The translations under genes were made by a program, and so were the position numbers. 64,000 nucleotides of DNA from Dyadobacter subterraneus (lineage in GTDB: Bacteria; Bacteroidota; Bacteroidia; Cytophagales; Spirosomataceae): positions 372,001 through 436,000 of the forward strand of contig NZ_JACYGY010000001.1 of NCBI RefSeq assembly GCF_015221875.1, written 5' to 3'. Every line of letters begins with the position of its first letter. The stretch's first letter is position 1. Shown in pieces: positions 1-8,989 of the stretch. A model generated the notes under the pieces. That model worked only from the letters and a program-made list of their open reading frames with translations. It did no database searches and had not been told where the DNA came from.

Positions 1-2
1 TT

Positions 3-116
3 TATCTGGCTCCGTGGGGCGGTAAGGAATTTGGCATTAATGACCCGGATGAATATGATATATTTTTTGGCGAGAGCTTTAAAGTGATAAACCCTTTTTG
101 CATGTTTAGGTTATAA
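3..116 (+). CDS. C-terminal fragment of an unknown protein
   Basis: An open frame enters from the left edge and stops with TAA at 114-116, leaving 37 residues that begin YLAPWGGKEFG and end NPFCMFRL. The composition (WGG, NDPDEYD, FFGESF) looks like real coding sequence, and the other two forward frames hit stops sooner or read less naturally. The family cannot be identified from this tail. About 290 bases without a convincing gene follow it. Confidence 0.45.
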   Translation, partial: YLAPWGGKEFGINDPDEYDIFFGESFKVINPFCMFRL

Positions 117-403
117 ACAATCCGGAAGCTATATTTAACAATAAAGTAAAAATGCTCATTCACTAATTATCTGAGGAGAAAGGCAAAGAACAATTGAACA
201 TTTTTATTCAGATGATATTGAAGGTGCATCAATGTCAAACGCAATCCAGGTAAAATCTGATGGATTTCGTTAAGGAGATACCTTGCAACAAAGGAAAAAT
301 ATAACTTAATTAGTTTGTAAACCAATAAGTTAAGCCAACATTGGATTACTTGGGCAAATGGTAGTAAAATTGCTCGTTTAAAAACATATACAACTGGAGT
401 GTT

Positions 404-670
404 ATGTTTGTAGTAGGATTTGTTCAACCGGATCATCCCAAGGTATTGGTTTTTTCAAACATTTGTAAGAACGAAACGCAACTTTACAGGAGTATTGTCA
501 GCGCATTGGAAGAATTAAATATTACATTGGAACTACCAATCACCTTAGAATCAATCCAAAATTTTTCAAGCGAAAAGAAACCATGTTTTATAGAAACCAA
601 AAACTCTATTAAAATTGTGTTTGCTGAGAAATCAGTTTTAGAGCAGGCTATTTATACGTATATATCTTAG
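404..670 (+). CDS. Small hypothetical protein (88 aa)
   Basis: An 88-residue reading frame with an ATG start. It has no signal peptide and no membrane segment, and alternating hydrophobic and charged stretches suggest a small soluble alpha/beta protein. One cysteine sits in SNICKNETQ and another in KPCFIETKN. I do not recognise the family. It stands alone between a gene tail and a convergent sensor kinase, in AT-rich DNA, so it could be a real accessory gene or a decayed one. Its regular composition is better than that of the opposite-strand frame at 167-436. Confidence 0.45.
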   Translation: MFVVGFVQPDHPKVLVFSNICKNETQLYRSIVSALEELNITLELPITLESIQNFSSEKKPCFIETKNSIKIVFAEKSVLEQAIYTYIS

Positions 671-812
671 GGTGACAAATAGTTTTAATAGTATAGGGCG
701 TCTAACCGGATAAAATATGTCAAAGAGCAGCTAGCCTCTATGGCAGGTGTTCGATATCAGGACAGTCTTGTCAGAGAACATGGGTACATATTGACCTGAA
801 TCCACCTCATAA

Positions 813-1922
813 TCAGCCTGTTTGAGCAGGATAGTAAATTTTCAGTCGAATGCTAAATGTACTTCCTTTCCCAGGCGCTGATTGTATCTGGAGTCTTCCC
901 TCTATTTTTTTTAGCAGAGCAAGGATTAAGAAACTACCCGTTCCACTTGTTGTTCCGTTTACATTTCCGGTGATAAAATCGTTAATTTCAGCAGGTGTCA
1001 GTCCGTTTCCAGTATCAGACACGTTTAGGATCAACTCATTGCTTTCAAGAAAGGCGCTTAGTGTGATTATTCCATGAAAAGTATATTTGTTTGCATTGTC
1101 GACCAGGTTACGAATCACACAGGCAAGTAATTGGTAATCGCAGAAGCAGACCAAACAGGTTGGAAGAACCATAATTTTGTTTTCATTCATTTTTGCAATA
1201 TCCTGGTAAAGATTTGTTACTTCCAGTAGAAAAGCATCAAGCGCGAAGTAGCACGGCTTTATCTTAAAATCGTCTCTTTGACTGTCTGCCCATAGAAAGA
1301 ACTTTTCTGTAAAAGTTTCCAGGCTCCTTGATCCTAGTTTCAATTGATGAAGTGTTTCATTAAAATTATTAACAGGTATAAAGCAGCGCTTATCTGCCAG
1401 ATAACTGCTAATGGTAGAAATGGAACGGACTGGCGAGCGTATATCATGTAAAACCATTGTGATCAGCTGATTTTTTATCTTGTTATTTTCTAACAATACT
1501 ATTTCAGATTGCCGCAGACGCTCAATGGTTTCATTTGTTTCAATAGTTAAAGCTTTTAGCTGCCGCTGGAGAAAATTGTATTTCTGTTTAAAATATACTA
1601 GCTGCCTATGAAGCACTAAATAGACGGCCAGAGCTGCCAATGCAACCACCGTGAGATTAAACGATAGGTCATTATCCCACCATGATTTTGCTATAATGAA
1701 AGCATGCAGGCCTTTTTGATCTGCAAAGCACTGGCCCGATGACCATATGATTTTGTAACTAACCAAAGTTGTCCCATGCTGTGGTATCTGAGAATTTTTC
1801 GAAATCGGAAAATGCCAAAGTGCTGCTCTGACGGTATTATATAAACGTATCCGTTTTTGGCGCAGGTTTAATGAAACATGCGACAAATTCTTCACCCGGT
1901 GGCAAGGTTTTGAATTACACAT
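813..1922 (-). CDS. Sensor histidine kinase, N-terminally truncated
   Basis: Membrane-bound two-component sensor kinase. Residues about 88-107 form a transmembrane helix, followed by a coiled-coil linker (110-150), the phospho-acceptor H159 in VLHDIRSPVRS, an N-box (NLVDNANKYT), a G1 box (VSDTGNGLTP) and a final G-rich box. The kinase core therefore looks intact. The first 80 residues resemble the end of a Y_Y_Y sensor domain, whose usual lead-in to the membrane helix is a tryptophan pair, here KSWWDND. The large periplasmic beta-propeller expected before it is absent. Homologues of this architecture usually exceed 900 residues, so this is probably a 5'-deleted gene. No response regulator sits beside it; the nearest is at 4958. 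The start codon is uncertain. Confidence 0.7.
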   Translation of the reverse strand: MCNSKPCHRVKNLSHVSLNLRQKRIRLYNTVRAALWHFPISKNSQIPQHGTTLVSYKIIWSSGQCFADQKGLHAFIIAKSWWDNDLSFNLTVVALAALAVYLVLHRQLVYFKQKYNFLQRQLKALTIETNETIERLRQSEIVLLENNKIKNQLITMVLHDIRSPVRSISTISSYLADKRCFIPVNNFNETLHQLKLGSRSLETFTEKFFLWADSQRDDFKIKPCYFALDAFLLEVTNLYQDIAKMNENKIMVLPTCLVCFCDYQLLACVIRNLVDNANKYTFHGIITLSAFLESNELILNVSDTGNGLTPAEINDFITGNVNGTTSGTGSFLILALLKKIEGRLQIQSAPGKGSTFSIRLKIYYPAQTG

Positions 1923-2138
1923 TGTAACTGCTATTGAAAACTTTAAATAAAGGAAAGTTGCCGTGCGGATTCATATTGGGTATGTTAGTATAAAGGGTGT
2001 GTTGTAGTCTGTTGATGATCGTTTTTGTTAATGGAAGTGAGAAAATTTGTTAATGTGTGTATAATCTGATTCAGGGATAATTGGATAAGATATTGCAGAT
2101 GGATCGTGCTTGCATTGAGATCCATCTGCAACGGCTGA

Positions 2139-4868
2139 TTAATTCTTCAAGATGGTTTTTGAAAACCTGGTCCCGTCTTTCAATGTGATCGTTACGATAT
2201 AAGTGCCAATTGTCAAATTTGCCATGTCAATGGAAGGTTTGATCATACCCTCGTTGGTATATACTGCCACTCCTGATTGATTATAAACAGCTATCTTTTG
2301 GATCTTTTCAAAACCTATATTGTCAATGTTGAGCTGCGCGGCTACCGGATTTGGATACATTCTAATACTTACTGCTTCCAGCGAAACAGAACGGATTTTA
2401 CTATAAGCAAAACTTTCATCCAGATCGGTCATCTTTAAGCGGTAATAGTTTGTACCAGCTGCCGGGTCTGTATCTGTGAAATTATATTTTGACAGGGCAC
2501 TTGCATTTGTTGCAGCAGGCAGCTGTCCGATTTCATTCCAGGTGCGTGCGTCCGTGCTGCGCTCAATACCAAAGTAGGAGCTGTTCATTTCAGCTGATGT
2601 CATCCAGTTCAGCTGTACCTGTGCTTCAAATCCTTTTACATCAAAGCTCACCAGCGTTACTGGTAAAGGCTTACTCCAGCTAAGCACATAGGTTGCCGGG
2701 GTTGGATCAACAACTCCGGCTGCGTCAACGTAGGCATATTGAAATTGTGTTGAAGTACTGCCCAGCGAGGCTGGTATAAATTTAACCTGCAACTTGGATG
2801 GGTCAAAGTTTGGGATCGTTATGCCGGACGTAACCAATACATTATTATAATATAGTTCAGCATTGGCAGGTACGCTCGTAATCTTAACAGATTTACTGGT
2901 CAGCACACCACCCGCCGGTAAGTCTTCCGGGTCACTTCCCGACAAGACTGGCGGGTTTGTACCACCGTTCAGGGTAAGGAATTGGTTTAGGATTGGCTGA
3001 CTGATCACCGTTGTTTTAGGGTCACTATTTGGCTGCTGTTCGATACCAAAGTTGGCAGTGCTGACATTGATATTGGAAGTAGTCAGAGTAATAATTCCGG
3101 TCTTGTTGGCCGTATTGGGTGTTCCATTCAGGTTAACCCCGGTGTTTACCCATCCGGCGGGAAGGTCAGATGCGCTTAGGATCGTGTTATTAGCCTGACT
3201 GGCCTTGGTCAGTATGATCGAATATACTGTATTTGGGGGCACGTTAGGGAAATTGTACACACCCGTTACAGCATTTACCGGCACTGAAGCAATTACTGCT
3301 CCTGACGCATTTGTTAAATTGGCAAATAATCCTCCGGCATTCGTGAAAAGCTCCGAACCATCCTTGCTTGCCCCTGCATTGGCATCATTCCATATATTTC
3401 CTCCTACTGATATGAGGGCATCGGAGAATGGTATTGTGATGCTCCCCGGGGTAGGATCTTGTACGCCTGCATTGTCTACCGCTGCTATTGGCAGTACCAC
3501 AGTTACTGCTCCGTCTACCGGATCAACCCGGACGGTCACTGTGGGTGTACCAGACGCATTCGTAGGAATGCCACCAGGGTAGGCAGAATTGATTGCTGAC
3601 AGGTTTGCATATGAAATTCCATTGATCACGATGCTTGTTACGTTTGCGGGGAATGACGTAATCTTGATAAAACTCACAATTCCGGGCGCAGGATCACCTG
3701 TATTAGGATCTCCATTTGTGCTCGTAGTAAAGGCAGTTGAAGGAATAGTGACTGTATTGGTACCGCCCGGATTTGGCTGAGCCGCCAGGGAACTGATGGC
3801 AGTTTGCGGTGACTGCTCGATCCCCATGTTGCCATTGGGCTTATCTGTATTTGTATTTGCATTCAATATGGTATATGAACTTACGATGCCATTGGCAGTG
3901 CCATCCGGAGTAGTACCTGTTCCGTTGGATGACTCTCCGGTACTGACATAAGCTGGCGGTAAATTCAATAAATGAACTGTATATGTGCCGGTCTCTATGT
4001 AAGAAATATTATATGTTCCATCAGCATTTACATTTGTTGTTGTACCTGAAACAATATTACCTGCCCCATCATACAAAGCAACTTGTAAGCCACTTACAAC
4101 CGTAGTATTAATAGCTGTTCCATTTACAAGGTTATCAGACAAACCATTTACATCATTTAAAATAGTGCCTGAATAGACTATCGGACAGGACAGTAACGAA
4201 GCCGTATATACATTAAAGTCATCAGAAAAACTTTGCGGATCTGTGGCGTTAGAACTTGGCACAAATGATACGTCAAAATTTCCCGAATTTGGAATATTGC
4301 CTGGTAGTTTAATTTCAAGCGTGTAGTCGACCTTTGAGCTTCCATTTGGGGTAATATTATAAGTATATGATGCAGCTGAACTATTAGAAGCGTTAACAGC
4401 CCCATTGAAAAAACTTATACTGCCGGCGCCTGTTGTGGCGGTTCCATTGGAAGTGGATATCACAGCATATAAAGTACCTCCATAGCTGATTCGTAAATCA
4501 GATTGGTTACCATCATAAGGAAAATTAAGCGAGTTTCCATTAAAAGCAGCGAAGCTCATACTAAATGTTGCTCCTGTACCTTTCAGGTTAACGCTTGTTA
4601 CAGCTTGCGTAAATGTTTGTGTATTGTTATTATCGCTAAAATAAACATTATCGGTCCCTCTGTCAATGTTACCGGATCCACTGCCCACCCAACCATTTTG
4701 AGTGTATGTCGCCATCGGTACATTGGCACCCGGTCCTGAAACAAGCCTTGCAAACGTTGTGGTTTGAAAACGCTGAATAGTAGCACAAGTTTGTGCACTA
4801 GAAATAGTTGCGCTTGTAGCTAATGCAAATAACGCAACAAATAAATATGGTTTGAATAAAGTTCTCAT
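2139..4868 (-). CDS. Secreted SdrD-like repeat protein with T9SS sorting domain
   Basis: A 909-residue secreted protein. A signal peptide (MRTLFKPYLFVALFALATS) is followed by a beta-rich region (about 25-230) and two SdrD/Cna-B-like modules. The first begins SGTILNDVNG (about 232-310) and the second VGGNIWNDANAGASKDG (about 490-570); their NDxNG-type motifs suggest calcium binding. The C-terminus (about 840-909) has YPNPVAAQLNIDN and ends TYIVTITLKDGTRFSKTILKN-like, the type A sorting signal of the type IX secretion system, so the protein should cross the outer membrane and be anchored or released. Its role is probably adhesion or surface structure, which is inferred. It lies downstream of the same-strand regulator at 4958, separated by about 90 bases. 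Very low Cys content fits an extracellular protein. Confidence 0.8.
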   Translation of the reverse strand: MRTLFKPYLFVALFALATSATISSAQTCATIQRFQTTTFARLVSGPGANVPMATYTQNGWVGSGSGNIDRGTDNVYFSDNNNTQTFTQAVTSVNLKGTGATFSMSFAAFNGNSLNFPYDGNQSDLRISYGGTLYAVISTSNGTATTGAGSISFFNGAVNASNSSAASYTYNITPNGSSKVDYTLEIKLPGNIPNSGNFDVSFVPSSNATDPQSFSDDFNVYTASLLSCPIVYSGTILNDVNGLSDNLVNGTAINTTVVSGLQVALYDGAGNIVSGTTTNVNADGTYNISYIETGTYTVHLLNLPPAYVSTGESSNGTGTTPDGTANGIVSSYTILNANTNTDKPNGNMGIEQSPQTAISSLAAQPNPGGTNTVTIPSTAFTTSTNGDPNTGDPAPGIVSFIKITSFPANVTSIVINGISYANLSAINSAYPGGIPTNASGTPTVTVRVDPVDGAVTVVLPIAAVDNAGVQDPTPGSITIPFSDALISVGGNIWNDANAGASKDGSELFTNAGGLFANLTNASGAVIASVPVNAVTGVYNFPNVPPNTVYSIILTKASQANNTILSASDLPAGWVNTGVNLNGTPNTANKTGIITLTTSNINVSTANFGIEQQPNSDPKTTVISQPILNQFLTLNGGTNPPVLSGSDPEDLPAGGVLTSKSVKITSVPANAELYYNNVLVTSGITIPNFDPSKLQVKFIPASLGSTSTQFQYAYVDAAGVVDPTPATYVLSWSKPLPVTLVSFDVKGFEAQVQLNWMTSAEMNSSYFGIERSTDARTWNEIGQLPAATNASALSKYNFTDTDPAAGTNYYRLKMTDLDESFAYSKIRSVSLEAVSIRMYPNPVAAQLNIDNIGFEKIQKIAVYNQSGVAVYTNEGMIKPSIDMANLTIGTYIVTITLKDGTRFSKTILKN

Positions 4869-4957
4869 TCTATGTGTAATAAGATTAAAGTTATCGGATA
4901 AATTTTTTTTTGTGATAACGGGCCTGATACAGTTGGTAGAAGCCGCATATATAATTG

Positions 4958-5623
4958 TCAGCTTAATTCTTGGGATTTAAACAGCCTGACGACCTGGGGA
5001 TTTTCCAGCGCATCTTTTAGGTCAACCAGATTGGAAATGTTTAGTTTATTGAACAGTTTCTTTTTAATGGCGTAGATTGTTGTAGCCTGCCGCTGTATTT
5101 CTTTCGATATTTTTTCTACTGTAAAACCACTAATCAGAAAATTGGCAATTTCAAATTCACGTGGTGTCAATTTTATTTGGTTTCTATCGGATGGATCTTG
5201 GGCAGTTGAAACCCACTTGGGTAGTAATAATTCCAGTACGTCATTACTGACGTAATTTTTTCCATTTTGCACATCCAGGATGCATTCTAAGAGATCACTT
5301 ATATCAGAACCTTTACTTAAATACCCGTTGACACCGGATTTGAAGAATAACAGGACTTTAAAAACGTCTGGATTTTCATCATAAATGATTACTTTGGCTG
5401 CCGAATTTTTCTCTTTTAATTTAATAATAAATTCACATTGCTTGCTGGGAAGCTCAATCATATTACCGACGATGAATAAATCCGGGGTTTTATCACAGAC
5501 TTTATTAAAATGATAAAAACTCTCGAACTCTTCGATCGATATTTTACTAAAATTGTTTTTAATAAATATTTCAAGACCAGCGCGGACAATGGGATGTTTA
5601 TCGATGACTGCAATCGTTTTCAT
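4958..5623 (-). CDS. NarL/LuxR-type regulator with degenerate receiver domain
   Basis: A DNA-binding regulator with an N-terminal receiver-like domain (1-120) and a C-terminal LuxR helix-turn-helix (LTPREFEIANFLISG, then a recognition helix ending NKLNISNLVDL). I chose the internal ATG at 5623, giving MKTIAVIDKHPIVRAG, because this is where receiver domains start; an in-frame ATG at 5656 would add 11 residues. The acidic pocket is eroded: the usual DD/DE pair reads DK, and the phospho-acceptor Asp expected after PDLFIV is Gly (PDLFIVGNM). The conserved Lys (YLSKGSD) remains. It is therefore probably not controlled by ordinary phosphorylation. It is divergent from the intact regulator at 5850 and upstream of the T9SS protein gene, which it may control. 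Confidence 0.75.
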   Translation of the reverse strand: MKTIAVIDKHPIVRAGLEIFIKNNFSKISIEEFESFYHFNKVCDKTPDLFIVGNMIELPSKQCEFIIKLKEKNSAAKVIIYDENPDVFKVLLFFKSGVNGYLSKGSDISDLLECILDVQNGKNYVSNDVLELLLPKWVSTAQDPSDRNQIKLTPREFEIANFLISGFTVEKISKEIQRQATTIYAIKKKLFNKLNISNLVDLKDALENPQVVRLFKSQELS

Positions 5624-5780
5624 GCACTTATTGGTTGATAAAATAAAAGCGGGCAATTACCTAATGGCCAGCTTTTATTATTTCGATGAACTTTTATAAA
5701 CTGACACTACAAATGTCCGGCGTTTATCATCAACTGGCAATCACTCAAAAGAGGGTATTTTTCTACCTAAAATGAGTAGA

Positions 5781-5804
5781 AATATACTACGATTGTAGTA
5801 TATT
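5781..5804. promoter_or_regulatory. Perfect inverted repeat, candidate operator
   Basis: AATATACTAC, a GATT spacer, then GTAGTATATT: a perfect 10-bp inverted repeat in the divergent region between two LuxR-type regulator genes. Its right arm touches the TTG at 5803-5805 that could serve as the -33 element of the promoter for the gene at 5850. A dimeric LuxR-type protein could bind here. The binding is inferred; the symmetry is directly visible. Confidence 0.55.
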
Positions 5805-5831
5805 GTTTTCTTGTTTCAACACCTACCTTTG
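5803..5831 (+). promoter_or_regulatory. Bacteroidota-type promoter for the regulator at 5850
   Basis: TTG at 5803-5805, 18 bases, then TACCTTTG at 5824-5831, an exact match to the Bacteroidota -7 consensus TAnnTTTG with reasonable spacing to a -33 TTG. Transcription would begin roughly 10-14 bases before the ATG at 5850, giving a very short leader. Confidence 0.6.
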
Positions 5832-5849
5832 TCTTAAAGTTAGATTCCT

Positions 5850-6494
5850 ATGTATACCAGCGTCGAAATTCCGGTTACCAAGATTATGCTGCTAGATGAT
5901 CATGTTTTGGTGGCAGAGGGATTTAAGCAGCTTCTGCTAAAAATAGTGCCGCAGGGTTCTGTAATTGATATTTTTTCATCTATTGACCGGGCAAAAGAGA
6001 GTTTGCAGACAGGTGAATACAGGGTGGTCATTACGGATCTGATCATGCCGGGACAAAGTGTAATGAACTTCATTCCCTTTTGCAGAAAGAGTTATGCGGA
6101 CATCATTATTTTGGTCGTTAGCAGCGTGATGGATACCACCAGCATAAGGTCATGCCTGGCTGCGGGAGCCAATGGTTATGTCAGTAAAGCGGTCGATGCC
6201 CGTGAAATCAAACTTGCGCTGGAATATACCTATAACGGCAGAAAGTTTGTGAGCAGCGATCTTAGCGGAAAGCTAGCTGATAGTATCTTATCGCTTGAAA
6301 GTACGACCCTGACCAGTAAAGAGCTTGAAATAATCCGGTTGATCGCAGCTGGGCACAAGACAAAAAATGTGGCTGAAATGCTCTTTGTGAGCCCGATTAC
6401 TATCATGACCCACAAAAGAAATATCATGCGAAAGCTAAATCTTCACTCTGCAACCGAGCTGGTAAAGTATGTGTTTGAAAACAATTTGGTTTAA
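5850..6494 (+). CDS. NarL/LuxR-family response regulator
   Basis: A 214-residue response regulator that should receive phosphate from a histidine kinase and bind DNA. The receiver domain has the acidic pair (LLDDHVLVAEG), the phospho-acceptor Asp in VVITDLIMPG, the Ser/Thr switch (VVSSVMD) and the conserved Lys (YVSKAVD). The C-terminal LuxR-type HTH runs from LTSKELEIIRLIAAG to NLHSATELVKYV. The HisKA_3-type kinase gene starting at 6617 follows on the same strand and is the likely partner. The promoter and operator are described separately. Unlike its divergent neighbour at 4958, all active-site residues are present. Confidence 0.85.
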   Translation: MYTSVEIPVTKIMLLDDHVLVAEGFKQLLLKIVPQGSVIDIFSSIDRAKESLQTGEYRVVITDLIMPGQSVMNFIPFCRKSYADIIILVVSSVMDTTSIRSCLAAGANGYVSKAVDAREIKLALEYTYNGRKFVSSDLSGKLADSILSLESTTLTSKELEIIRLIAAGHKTKNVAEMLFVSPITIMTHKRNIMRKLNLHSATELVKYVFENNLV

Positions 6495-6616
6495 GCAGTA
6501 ACATGGATGCGTGCCGGGTTTGCAACCGGTTCTGTCCATTATATGATAGCACTATGAAGTATTATTCAACCGATCATTTCGAAAATAGCAGTTGCAGGAC
6601 AGCTGCCGAAAGGATA

Positions 6617-8527
6617 ATGAAAACATGGATTCCATGCCTGGCCCTGGTGTTTAGTTATTTCTCTTGTATCGCACAAGTTGAACGGGCCAGCATGAAGCAG
6701 TGGGAAACCATAGCGGCGCAGCATAAAGCCGGTAAACTTAATGATACGCTTTATCTGGTCAAAGCACAGCTTTTAACCGAGGAATCATTTAAGGATCCGG
6801 CTCTGAAAGACAGGCTTTCGCTTTACCGTCAAATTGCATGGAGTGATACTGCCTACCGGCCATTCCGGGTCAAATATTTTGCTTTTTTGGCAAATCACGC
6901 TAGCCTTGTCCATCAGGAGGGCTACGCGATTTACTACCTACAAAAAATGGAAGAAGAACTCATGCAAATAAAGCCTTACGTGAGTTCTTTAAATCAGCCA
7001 AGGCTGCTTCTTGGCATTTACGGTGATAACGAGCAGACCAATCTTAAAAGACGTATAGCAATCATCGATAGTGTTATGCCCATTTTAAGATCGTTGCCGG
7101 GGAAAATCTCCCAGCAGTCGGTGCCAATAAATACCTGCTTAAACGCTTTTACCATTCTAAAACATGCTGCCCAGCTTTATCTTGCCAGGAAGGATACTGT
7201 CAAAGTTCTTGGGCTCGTTGGCTTATCACGGAAAATATGGAATCAGTTAGACAAAAAGAAAGGACTTGATAAGGGTAAAACAGAGCAGTGTCAAATGTCC
7301 CTATATCTGATCGAGTATGCCGGTGCAAGGGCTTTATCGGAACCAAACAGGGGAAGAGAAATATTAAAGAATGCCTATCAGGAAATCACGGCCCAAAACA
7401 GCCATATAACCCCGTTATTTAGAAGACCGTTTGAAAGGACAATTCTCGGCCGGCTGATTGATTTTTACATCGACCAGAATCAAAAGGACAGTGCAAATTA
7501 TTACTTCAACAAATTCAAAAATACAGTAGCGTCCTATAAAAAGAATGAGTCCGGAGACGGGACCAAGTTTTTGTTGTATTCCGGAAAGGTCCAGGCCATG
7601 AACAGAAATTACCTGGCCGCTTACCAGAATACACTTCACGCCTATGAATTAAACGATTCGATTATTTCGATTAAGATAGCCGACATCCAAAACAATATGT
7701 ATGCCAGCGTGGTTTCCGAACAGCGCAGTGAAGCATTGGTGACAGCAGGAAAAGAAAAACAAAAGCGCAACCTGATTATTTTTATTATTTCTGCCGCATT
7801 AATCATCACTATAACGGTCTTTGTACGAAGACAAAGGATCGGTGCTGCAAAAGCGGAAAGGCAGATCGATGAGCTCAATAAAACGACCCAGATCCAGATC
7901 GCCGAACTGGAAGCGGCCAACAATCTGGTTCAGAAGAGGATGGGGATGGAACTTCACGACGACATTGCAGGAAGGCTTGTAAATATTTGCAATTTCATCG
8001 AAACCAAGACCTTTGAAGAAAACGATCCTGAAAAGAAGAAAACTCTTGAAACCCTGGCAGAAATGGCCAAAGATGCATATCTGAATACCAGGTCAAAAAG
8101 CCACGAGTGGTATTTTAAGGGTTTGGAAGATGGGAAAATCGGTTTTTCTCAGCGCATTATACAAATTGTTGAACAGGCGCTACCAGTAGGAAAATATGAA
8201 AAGCAAATTGAAATAGATGACGACTCTTTAGAGCACATATCTTCGCAAATTCGCATTCACATCTTGCGGATCATCCAGGAGGCGGTAGCAAATATTCTAA
8301 AACATGCACGTGCCAGCAAGGTGAAATTATTTATATACGAAGAAGATGGCTCCATTGCTCTGCAAATTGCCGACAACGGCAGAGGCTTCAGCGTTTTATC
8401 AAAAAGAAAAGGACTCGGGTTGCAGTCTCTGCAAAACAGGATAAAGGAAATGGGTGGCTCGCTTGAAATTGACTCATCAGGGCAGGGGACGGACCTTTTA
8501 TTTGTCATTCCTTTGCTTAACCAGTAA
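6617..8527 (+). CDS. HisKA_3 (NarX-type) sensor histidine kinase
   Basis: A membrane sensor kinase, probably the partner of the regulator at 5850. I start at the ATG at 6617 because it gives a signal peptide (MKTWIPCLALVFSYFSCIAQ); the frame stays open upstream to 6503. A periplasmic alpha-helical region of about 370 residues, possibly TPR-like, precedes a transmembrane helix (NLIIFIISAALIITITVFV) and a coiled coil. The dimerisation/phospho-acceptor motif is MELHDDIAGRL, with His followed by Asp as in the HPK7 group. The ATPase domain has EAVANILKHA (N-box), IADNGRGF (G1) and GLGLQSLQNRI (G2). The C-terminus ends normally. The sensory ligand cannot be deduced. Confidence 0.8.
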   Translation: MKTWIPCLALVFSYFSCIAQVERASMKQWETIAAQHKAGKLNDTLYLVKAQLLTEESFKDPALKDRLSLYRQIAWSDTAYRPFRVKYFAFLANHASLVHQEGYAIYYLQKMEEELMQIKPYVSSLNQPRLLLGIYGDNEQTNLKRRIAIIDSVMPILRSLPGKISQQSVPINTCLNAFTILKHAAQLYLARKDTVKVLGLVGLSRKIWNQLDKKKGLDKGKTEQCQMSLYLIEYAGARALSEPNRGREILKNAYQEITAQNSHITPLFRRPFERTILGRLIDFYIDQNQKDSANYYFNKFKNTVASYKKNESGDGTKFLLYSGKVQAMNRNYLAAYQNTLHAYELNDSIISIKIADIQNNMYASVVSEQRSEALVTAGKEKQKRNLIIFIISAALIITITVFVRRQRIGAAKAERQIDELNKTTQIQIAELEAANNLVQKRMGMELHDDIAGRLVNICNFIETKTFEENDPEKKKTLETLAEMAKDAYLNTRSKSHEWYFKGLEDGKIGFSQRIIQIVEQALPVGKYEKQIEIDDDSLEHISSQIRIHILRIIQEAVANILKHARASKVKLFIYEEDGSIALQIADNGRGFSVLSKRKGLGLQSLQNRIKEMGGSLEIDSSGQGTDLLFVIPLLNQ

Positions 8528-8737
8528 TATGATACGGATCATTAAGTAAGGGAAATTTTTTATCAGATAGTTACTTATGAATGCATAAGGTCAGAAACTA
8601 ATAATTTGAGAAGGTAAAAATGGCGCAAACACAAAAATGAGATTACAAAAATTTATAATCTCATTCTGAATCACTATTAAATAACAAAAGAAACTCGAAA
8701 GAATAGTTTATAACTGTTTTAGTGCACAGCCTCATAT

Positions 8738-8989
8738 TTATTCTTCTGATCTGCTAAGACCTGTTCTTACTTTTCTTTCTTTATGACTACGAAGTGTAAG
8801 ACGTGCTTTCAATGGTGGATCTTCATTTTTATTCTCTCTTTTATGTCGCGCCGTTTTAAAAGGAACTTCCATCTCGGATTCAAAAGCTAATGTGTTATCC
8901 TTATTCGTGCCTTTTAGATCTTCAAAAGCACGGATCGAAGCTTTTCGCCCCACATGGTTTTGTGGTCTACTAGAATTGGAATCGCTCAT
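8738..8989 (-). CDS. Small highly charged hypothetical protein (83 aa)
   Basis: An 83-residue frame starting MSDSNSSRPQNHVGRK. It is rich in Lys, Arg, Glu and Ser and very poor in large hydrophobics, with no membrane segment, so it is probably disordered. ATG start and TAA stop are clean. It sits alone between the kinase operon and the mobile element. I recognise no family. A real small accessory protein is slightly more likely than chance, since no other frame here is open. Confidence 0.4.
   Translation of the reverse strand: MSDSNSSRPQNHVGRKASIRAFEDLKGTNKDNTLAFESEMEVPFKTARHKRENKNEDPPLKARLTLRSHKERKVRTGLSRSEE

Noticed and set aside
167..436. 89-residue reading frame on the minus strand
   Set aside because: Unnatural composition (many Leu, Tyr and Phe without a membrane pattern), overlapped by the better small frame at 404; probably chance.
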